Made by a program: the position numbers and the translations under genes. Below are positions 5,722 to 11,158 of a stretch of 11,158 nucleotides of DNA, in pieces. Numbering within the stretch: position 1 is the first letter of the stretch; every line of letters starts with the position of its first letter. This DNA is from Candidatus Heimdallarchaeota archaeon (GTDB taxonomy: Archaea > Asgardarchaeota > Heimdallarchaeia > Heimdallarchaeales > Kariarchaeaceae): assembly GCA_029882335.1 (NCBI GenBank), contig JAOUKW010000104.1, positions 1 to 11,158 on the forward strand, written 5' to 3'. Under the pieces are notes generated by a model. That model was not told where the DNA came from and ran no database searches. It saw only the letters and a program-made list of their open reading frames with translations.

Positions 5722-7164
5722 ATGGTTGAAGAATCATTATTATCATTGGAATTGGTATATTTATTTTTTTCAATTGGAATTGCAATTGAGTTATCAAAGT
5801 GGTTAAAAATTCCAAGTTCAGTTGGATTAATAGTCATTGGTGTTGCAGTTGGGCCATCATTTCTTAATTTAATTCATTTATCTCCAATAATACATTTTTT
5901 GGCAGAGATAGGAATTATTTTCCTTTTATTTCAAGTTGGGCTTGAAAATGATGTTTCTTTATTAAAATCTAAATCGTCGATTTATGTGGCTTTGTTTGGT
6001 TTTATTATTCCATTTATTGGTGTTTTCGGTTTAATCATGATATTAGATGGAAATTTGATTCTTGCTATTTTTCTTGGTATAACGGCAACTGCAACTAGTA
6101 TTGGTATCACAACAAGTATTCTAAAGGAAATGGGTGTTTCAGAAAAGAGTTTCTCAAGAACAATTTTTGGAGCAGCGATAACTGATGATATTTTGGGTAT
6201 GGTATCACTTTCATTTTTTACTGGTATCATAATTGCTAATCAAGCTAATTTATTTACAATTACTTGGGTGATTGGGTTTTCTATCATCACTCTTGTTGTT
6301 TCTTTGATAATTGGTACGCAACTACTCAAAATTATTAAGTTTCTATCTAGAAAATCACTATCTGATAGTTCTCTGTATACATTTTGTATCGGTTTAGCTG
6401 TATTTGCCTCTGTATTGTCGGAAAACATCGGATTATCTGGAATTGTTGGATCATTTTTGATAGGATTAATGATAAAAAGTCAATCCGACGAGGTTGAAGT
6501 GGAAAAGATCCATCATAGCTTTCATAATTTGATTGCAGTTTTTAGTCCTGTTTTCTTTTTATCACTTGGTCTAAAAATTGAATTTCAGGCACTCAAAGAT
6601 GGACTGGCAATTGGTATAATATTAAGTATTGTGGCGATTATAACCAAATTCTTAGGATCTTATTTTGGTAATTCACTTGTTGATAAAGATCGAAAAATAT
6701 CTGTTATAATTGGTATAAGCACAGTTCCAAGAGGGGAAATTGCACTGGTGATTGCAAATATTGGTTTTATACTTGGAATTCTATCTTCAAAATATTTCTC
6801 TGCAATAGTATTAATGTCAATAATTACATCTTTCTTCCCTCCATTTATATTAGTCCAACTTCTTAAGCCGTATATATCCGCGAAGAATGAAGAGGAATTG
6901 ATGGAGATGAAAAGAAAAGTTACAACTAAGTGGAGTATGTTTAACCTTGCAAAATTATTCAAATTTGTACAAAATGAAAAAGGTGTATTTGTACCATTAT
7001 CAGATGAATTTATTGGTGATATTATTAAAGAAGAAGGATTGTCAGAAGAAAAAATAACTGTGGTTAAAGAAATTGTTGATAATCAAATAAACCTCTCAAA
7101 ATCTAAAAGTATAAAGAAATCATCAATTCGTAAAATAATTAGATCTTTAAAACCTAAGGTTTAG
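5722..7164 (+). CDS. CPA2-family cation/proton antiporter
   Basis: Membrane exchanger of Na+ or K+ for H+ (monovalent cation:proton antiporter 2, Kef/GerN/NapA-like). Starting at ATG 5722 it has 480 residues; an upstream in-frame TTG at 5713 is less likely because no Shine-Dalgarno precedes it. Roughly 12-13 membrane helices fill residues 1-385. Family marks are L-L-F-Q-V-G-L-E (about 68-75), T-A-T-A-T-S-I-G with the unwound-helix region (121-128), the double aspartate in A-I-T-D-D-I-L-G (Asp155-Asp156), S-L-G-L-K-I (281-286) and V-P-R-G-E-I-A (335-341). The Asp-Asp pair points to the electrogenic CPA2 type. The tail (about 387-480) is charged and soluble but too short for, and unlike, the RCK/TrkA-N domain of Kef channels, so nucleotide regulation is not evident. 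Divergent from an MscS channel and followed by an MFS transporter. Confidence 0.9.
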   Translation: MVEESLLSLELVYLFFSIGIAIELSKWLKIPSSVGLIVIGVAVGPSFLNLIHLSPIIHFLAEIGIIFLLFQVGLENDVSLLKSKSSIYVALFGFIIPFIGVFGLIMILDGNLILAIFLGITATATSIGITTSILKEMGVSEKSFSRTIFGAAITDDILGMVSLSFFTGIIIANQANLFTITWVIGFSIITLVVSLIIGTQLLKIIKFLSRKSLSDSSLYTFCIGLAVFASVLSENIGLSGIVGSFLIGLMIKSQSDEVEVEKIHHSFHNLIAVFSPVFFLSLGLKIEFQALKDGLAIGIILSIVAIITKFLGSYFGNSLVDKDRKISVIIGISTVPRGEIALVIANIGFILGILSSKYFSAIVLMSIITSFFPPFILVQLLKPYISAKNEEELMEMKRKVTTKWSMFNLAKLFKFVQNEKGVFVPLSDEFIGDIIKEEGLSEEKITVVKEIVDNQINLSKSKSIKKSSIRKIIRSLKPKV

Positions 7165-7327
7165 AATTGTTCATTAACATATTAAACAAAAATACCAATT
7201 GATAATCATTACTGATGTAGAGAAAAATAGTGTTTTAGTTGTTATTATAGTAGATTACGTATAAAATTAAAAAAAAAAATTGTTCCAAAAAAACAACCTA
7301 TTATGTGTAATAATTCATACCAATTTT
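7165..7327. other. Intergenic region before MFS transporter
   Basis: AT-rich spacer. A short inverted repeat AAACC-TAA-GGTTT (about 7150-7162) covers the antiporter stop codon. GTATAAAATT near 7259-7268 looks like a TATA box, but it is 60 bases before ATG 7328, so it would imply a leader without a Shine-Dalgarno. CTATTATGT near 7299 is a closer but poorer match. Confidence 0.3.
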
Positions 7328-8641
7328 ATGGAAACTCAAAGTTCCAATCAAACAAATTCTGCCATTGTAAGCAGGAAATTTTCATTAATTTCTTCTTTTT
7401 TTCAGGCATTTATGTCTTCTGCTGATAGTTTGGCAAATACATTTGTCTTCTATTATGCAATAGGTAGAGGTTCTGTTGGTTTTATTCATGGATTGATTGT
7501 TTCTGTTAGAGAACTGGGTAGTGCAATAATCCAACCTATTTGGGGTAGATTGTCAGATATCAAAGGTAGGAAGTTATTTGTAATTATGGGGATGTTAATT
7601 CAGTCCTTTTCATGGGGAATACTAATGCCTCTTGCAAGCAAACCAATTCATATTTTACTCATTTTGGTATTTCAAACCACGATGGGGACGATGGCTATAC
7701 CTTCTTGGAGTTCTTGGATTGGTGACTTTACGCTGAAATCAAAAAGAGGGGGTGTATTTGGGAAGCTCGCAATGATTGGGTCTTATACTGGTATGATAGT
7801 TCTATTAGTTGTAACATTAACCATGGATGGAATTGATCCAGACAGAAAATTCGTGGATACATATAGTATTGCATTTCGGATGGGTGGTTTATTTTATTTA
7901 TTTAGCGCAATAGTCGCCTTCTTAATTCCTTCTTCTACAAATGGGATGAATATTGCAATTAAAGAATCAATCATCACTCCTTCTGCAAGTCGTGTACATT
8001 TGGTAATCTATCGCAAATTACAATATCAAGTAAAGCTTACTGTTCAGGGATTGAAAGTGGAGTATAAGAGAATCGTATTGGCTGATGGTTTATTCAGAGT
8101 TGCATGGTCTACTGCTTGGCCAATTTTTCCATTTGCTACTTTATTTGTCACTCAAGATTTACTTGATTTAACCTTACTTTCATTAGCATCAATTCTCCCT
8201 ATGGGTTTGTCACAATATTTTGGAGGTAAATTATCTGATCGAATTGGAAGAAGAAGAGTAATTATTTGGAGTAGACTTTTCTTAGTTTTACCTCCCTTTT
8301 TATTTGCTTTGGGTGTGATATATCAAAATATTTTATTTCTATATATTTCAAATTTTATTGTTGGTGCTACTTTAGGTGCAAGTGTAGTATCACTCACATC
8401 TTTTATTCTAGATGTTGCTCCTGATGATAAAAATGGTACATATCTCAGTTTACATATGATGGCCATGGGTATACTTGCCTTTACTGGTTCTATTATCATG
8501 GGATTGGTATTAAATTATATATCACCGACAAAAGAACCCTCGTCTGCATTAATTTCATTACTTCTTATGGTAGTTGCATGCATACGCTTTATTGCATGGT
8601 TCTCATATTTCTTATTACCAAAAGATGAATCTATAAAATAA
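7328..8641 (+). CDS. Major facilitator superfamily transporter
   Basis: A 12-helix secondary transporter of 437 residues from ATG 7328. An in-frame TTG at 7280 would add 16 residues rich in Asn and hydrophobics that do not look like a normal MFS N-terminus. The MFS signature between helices 2 and 3 is present as G-R-L-S-D-I-K-G-R-K (73-82) and is repeated in the second half as G-G-K-L-S-D-R-I-G-R-R-R (299-310), showing the two six-helix halves. A cytoplasmic linker (about 202-252) lies between them. W-I-G-D-F and R-G-G-V-F-G-K (about 130-145) resemble drug- and sugar-efflux type MFS proteins of archaea and bacteria, but the substrate cannot be read from the sequence. It follows the antiporter on the same strand with a 163-base gap, so it probably has its own promoter. 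Confidence 0.88.
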   Translation: METQSSNQTNSAIVSRKFSLISSFFQAFMSSADSLANTFVFYYAIGRGSVGFIHGLIVSVRELGSAIIQPIWGRLSDIKGRKLFVIMGMLIQSFSWGILMPLASKPIHILLILVFQTTMGTMAIPSWSSWIGDFTLKSKRGGVFGKLAMIGSYTGMIVLLVVTLTMDGIDPDRKFVDTYSIAFRMGGLFYLFSAIVAFLIPSSTNGMNIAIKESIITPSASRVHLVIYRKLQYQVKLTVQGLKVEYKRIVLADGLFRVAWSTAWPIFPFATLFVTQDLLDLTLLSLASILPMGLSQYFGGKLSDRIGRRRVIIWSRLFLVLPPFLFALGVIYQNILFLYISNFIVGATLGASVVSLTSFILDVAPDDKNGTYLSLHMMAMGILAFTGSIIMGLVLNYISPTKEPSSALISLLLMVVACIRFIAWFSYFLLPKDESIK

Positions 8642-8653
8642 CGTCCTCGAATC

Positions 8654-8665
8654 TTTTTATTTTTT
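8654..8665 (+). terminator. T-rich terminator after MFS gene
   Basis: TTTTTATTTTTT 12 bases after the stop codon, with no strong hairpin before it, matches the poly-T type of archaeal terminator. Confidence 0.5.
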
Positions 8666-8778
8666 GTGAGATTTAGTCTATTTAATTGAATTATAAAAAA
8701 ATCAAAAAGATAAGACGGTATTCCTCTCTGAATTAGATTAATTTATTAATTCAATATACATCAATATATTGTATTCTT
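8666..8778. promoter_or_regulatory. Promoter region of sensor gene
   Basis: About 110 AT-rich bases. ATATA at 8754-8758 lies 20-25 bases before the ATG at 8779 and could be a TATA box for a leaderless transcript. The 10-base palindrome CAATATATTG (8762-8771) overlaps the likely transcription start and could bind a regulator. ATTATAAAAA around 8690-8699 is a second candidate box. No Shine-Dalgarno precedes the ATG. Confidence 0.3.
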
Positions 8779-11158
8779 ATGAGAATTACACTTCAGAAAA
8801 AAGTATTAGTTACAATTCTAGGTTCATTATTACTTGGAATCGTAATAATCATGGGTTTAAATATTTCCTCTGTTAGAAATTTTTCAACAGAAAGTACTGA
8901 TATTACATTTAATGCTATGAAAAATGAAGAGTTAGAAAACTTAGCCCGCATCGCAAATGATCGAGCATTATTTGTTAATGAATTTTTTAAAATAATTGCT
9001 GATGATTTAAATTCACAATGGAGTTATGCAACTGAATTATTGAATGGTAATATTAACGTCACACCAATTGAATCATACTGGGCAGATCCTGACATTGACG
9101 CAAGAATTGCACCGGGTGAGTTCTTAGATGAGTTTTATGGACCTGTTTCCTGGGAGGTATCAACGATATACTTACCAGGGATATCGAATTCACTAGAATA
9201 TGGAGCCATTGATGAATCAACAAAATCATTAATAGATGAAACTTCCAATCTTGATTTTATCTATAAAACACTTCATGCATCAAATCCTGAATATGTATGG
9301 ATATATATGGGTTTTGAGCAGGCAGGACTTTTTAGACAATTACCCTACAATGATATGACTTGGGCCAGAGACGAAAACTATGATCCCAGAGAAGAATATT
9401 GGTATTCTTCTGCTGTTAATCAAGATGACTTGAATATAATTCTTGATTTAGATCCTACTTCTGGCTTGGTTGTTACTACAAATCGTCCAGTAAAATATCA
9501 AAATGGAAGTTTAGTTGGGGTTATCTCGGTTGATATGTTGATAGATCAAGTAACACAAGTTGTTTCTGGAGATACAATTCTTCAAAATGGATATGCATAC
9601 ATGTTGGATCAAACACTGAATACAGTAGTCCATCCATCATTAATTCAAGATCCTGGATTGTTTGGAAATTCAATTTATTCAATCGAATTTACAAGTAGTC
9701 AAGAAAAAAGTGATTTTCAATCAATTCTCACCTCTCGTAATCTAAACCAAGCTGGACAATTTAATTTTACCAAGGATGGTAAAACATGGTATCTGTCCTA
9801 TGCACCAGTTCAGACAGGTAATTTTTTAGTAATGGTTGCTGTTCCTTTGGCTGATATTGAAGCACCTGCAAGGCAAATGAAGGAAGAGATCCTTCAATCC
9901 CTGTATACAAAAATAATTACTTTCATTATTCTAACAATCATAATCTCTCTAATTATATTTCTATTTGCCAATAAAGCAAGTAACAAAGTAGTTGAACCAA
10001 TCAAAGAACTAACTGAAGTTACAAAATTAGTAAGTCAAGGAAATTTAACTCGGGATCTGAAAAGTGATAAAATCGCATCATCGGAGTTAAATTTATTATA
10101 CGATACTTTTAAAGGATTAATAACTGCTTTGAGGTTTGGTAATGAAGAATATTATGCTGGTAATATAACTCGGGCAATGAATAATTATTTGAGTGCTTTG
10201 GAATTATTTACCCGGTTAAACAACACAACTGGTATTGGAATTTGTCATAACAATATAGGAAATATACATAAAGCTCGTGGTAACTTAAAGGATGCTAATA
10301 ATTCATATCGTACAGCAACTACAATAGGTGAGGAATTATATAACACTAGTACTGGAGATGAAAAAACACAGCATGCTATCGCATTGGCCTCTAGATTTAA
10401 TAATTTAGGTCTTCTTTACAAGGAAATCGAGCAGTATGATAAATCAATAGAATATATGACAGAAGCTTTGAAATATGATAGATCCATTGATAATTCTCGG
10501 GGATATGCAACCCGTATGGGAAATTTAGGGTTGATTTATTTAGCCAAGGGTGATCTTAAACAAGCCAAAGAAACATTAGATGAAGCAATGGATATTGCAA
10601 AAACTCAGAATAGTGATCGAGCATTATCCTATGCTATTTACAATTATGGAATTTATGAAAAAACTATTGGAAATTTGGATGAGGCTATCGATCACTTTAT
10701 TCGAGCTTCTGAATTGGCAAATGATCTAGACGTTAGAATAATAACCTCAAGCTTGGCTAACTTAAAAGAAATTTATCACTCTCAAAACAAAGTAGAAATG
10801 GTTGGTGAAATAGACGCTCAACTACTAAAGATTCAAGGATCAAAGCAAGCAAAGGAAGTAACCTTTGTTTTGGATTATTCTGGTAGTATGGCTGGTAAAC
10901 GGATTCGATCTGCAGTAAGAGGAATGGAAAATATTTTCAAACAACAGATTTTTGATAATGATTTAGTTGGAATTATAATTTTTAACAACCAATCTGTCGT
11001 CTTGACTCATCCTCAACCCAAATTAGGAAATGAGCGAAATTTCATGGTTACTTTTGGTAAATTGACTCACCCAGATGGTGCAACTGCGTTTTATGATGCA
11101 TTGGGTATGGCTATTGAGGATTATCTAAATAGACCAAGTCCCAAAGAACAATGGATAA
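8779..11158 (+). CDS. Membrane sensor: dCache, HAMP, TPR and VWA domains (3' end outside window)
   Basis: Open from ATG 8779 to the window end: 793 codons without a stop. A signal-anchor helix (about 8-28) and a second helix (about 377-398) enclose an extracellular sensor region. This looks like a double Cache domain: the ligand-pocket-like run Y-D-P-R-E-E-Y-W-Y (201-209), G-V-I-S-V-D-M (about 245-251), and a second lobe with G-Y-A-Y-M-L-D (271-277) and K-T-W-Y-L-S-Y-A-P (335-343). HAMP follows (about 400-450; E-P-I-K-E-L-T, G-N-L-T). Next come about five TPR-like helix pairs (455-680), for example A-N-N-S-Y-R-T-A, K-S-I-E-Y-M-T-E-A-L and E-A-I-D-H-F-I-R-A. A von Willebrand A domain begins near 690 with the MIDAS motif D-Y-S-G-S-M (Asp699, Ser701, Ser703) and Thr769 in G-A-T-A-F; the last MIDAS aspartate would lie past the edge. 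No kinase or chemotaxis domain appears before the cut, so output is probably metal-dependent protein binding in the cytosol. Confidence 0.88.
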   Translation, partial: MRITLQKKVLVTILGSLLLGIVIIMGLNISSVRNFSTESTDITFNAMKNEELENLARIANDRALFVNEFFKIIADDLNSQWSYATELLNGNINVTPIESYWADPDIDARIAPGEFLDEFYGPVSWEVSTIYLPGISNSLEYGAIDESTKSLIDETSNLDFIYKTLHASNPEYVWIYMGFEQAGLFRQLPYNDMTWARDENYDPREEYWYSSAVNQDDLNIILDLDPTSGLVVTTNRPVKYQNGSLVGVISVDMLIDQVTQVVSGDTILQNGYAYMLDQTLNTVVHPSLIQDPGLFGNSIYSIEFTSSQEKSDFQSILTSRNLNQAGQFNFTKDGKTWYLSYAPVQTGNFLVMVAVPLADIEAPARQMKEEILQSLYTKIITFIILTIIISLIIFLFANKASNKVVEPIKELTEVTKLVSQGNLTRDLKSDKIASSELNLLYDTFKGLITALRFGNEEYYAGNITRAMNNYLSALELFTRLNNTTGIGICHNNIGNIHKARGNLKDANNSYRTATTIGEELYNTSTGDEKTQHAIALASRFNNLGLLYKEIEQYDKSIEYMTEALKYDRSIDNSRGYATRMGNLGLIYLAKGDLKQAKETLDEAMDIAKTQNSDRALSYAIYNYGIYEKTIGNLDEAIDHFIRASELANDLDVRIITSSLANLKEIYHSQNKVEMVGEIDAQLLKIQGSKQAKEVTFVLDYSGSMAGKRIRSAVRGMENIFKQQIFDNDLVGIIIFNNQSVVLTHPQPKLGNERNFMVTFGKLTHPDGATAFYDALGMAIEDYLNRPSPKEQWI

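Noticed and set aside
5982..6962. Three minus-strand open frames at 5982-6230, 6240-6428 and 6660-6962
   Set aside because: They are antisense to the conserved CPA2 antiporter and show no motif, promoter spacing or ribosome site of their own.
1..11158. CRISPR array, tRNA or rRNA genes
   Set aside because: I saw no regularly spaced direct repeats and no cloverleaf or rRNA core sequence on either strand; the only clear repeat is the two-copy element end.

Overview
The window reads as AT-rich archaeal DNA. Most genes lack a Shine-Dalgarno sequence, and several have a TATA-like box roughly 22-30 bases before the start codon, as expected for leaderless archaeal transcripts. The gene set is accessory: transporters, a secreted subtilisin, a lipase-like hydrolase and a large sensor protein. 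The low GC, the eukaryote-flavoured monoacylglycerol-lipase homologue and the sensor ending in a von Willebrand A domain would fit an Asgard (Heimdallarchaeia-like) genome. That placement is a guess, because no phylogenetic marker gene is present.

Bases 1-545 are the most unusual part. Two diverged copies of the same GC-richer 3' end lie about 425-429 bases apart (6-116 and 431-545). Both keep the same reading frame and stop codon, like the C-terminal tail of a transposase-type protein. Both can also fold into the same RNA: a hairpin, a short enclosing helix, a pseudoknot helix and a terminal hairpin, with the paired bases changed together between copies. The second copy is preceded by a perfect 7-bp hairpin and three closely spaced hairpins, and has no full-length gene. 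I interpret this as the right end of an IS200/IS605-type (TnpB/omega-RNA) element beside a short non-autonomous relative that could still make the RNA. The family assignment is inference.

Bases 630-2513 hold a polytopic membrane protein of unknown function (+) facing a convergent alpha/beta hydrolase of the monoacylglycerol lipase family (-). Bases 2897-3973 (-) encode a secreted subtilisin-like serine protease. It stands out by its higher GC, a clear Shine-Dalgarno with a 5' leader, and the lack of an I9-type propeptide, so it may be a transferred gene. About 550 bases of very AT-rich DNA follow.

Bases 4523-7162 hold a divergent pair: an MscS-type mechanosensitive channel (-) and a CPA2-type cation/proton antiporter (+). 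Together they could form an osmotic and ion homeostasis unit. An MFS transporter (+) follows, ending in a T-rich terminator. The window closes inside a large gene (+, from 8779) with the order transmembrane helix, dCache, transmembrane helix, HAMP, TPR, VWA: an apparent membrane receptor whose output is a TPR-VWA module instead of a kinase or chemotaxis domain.
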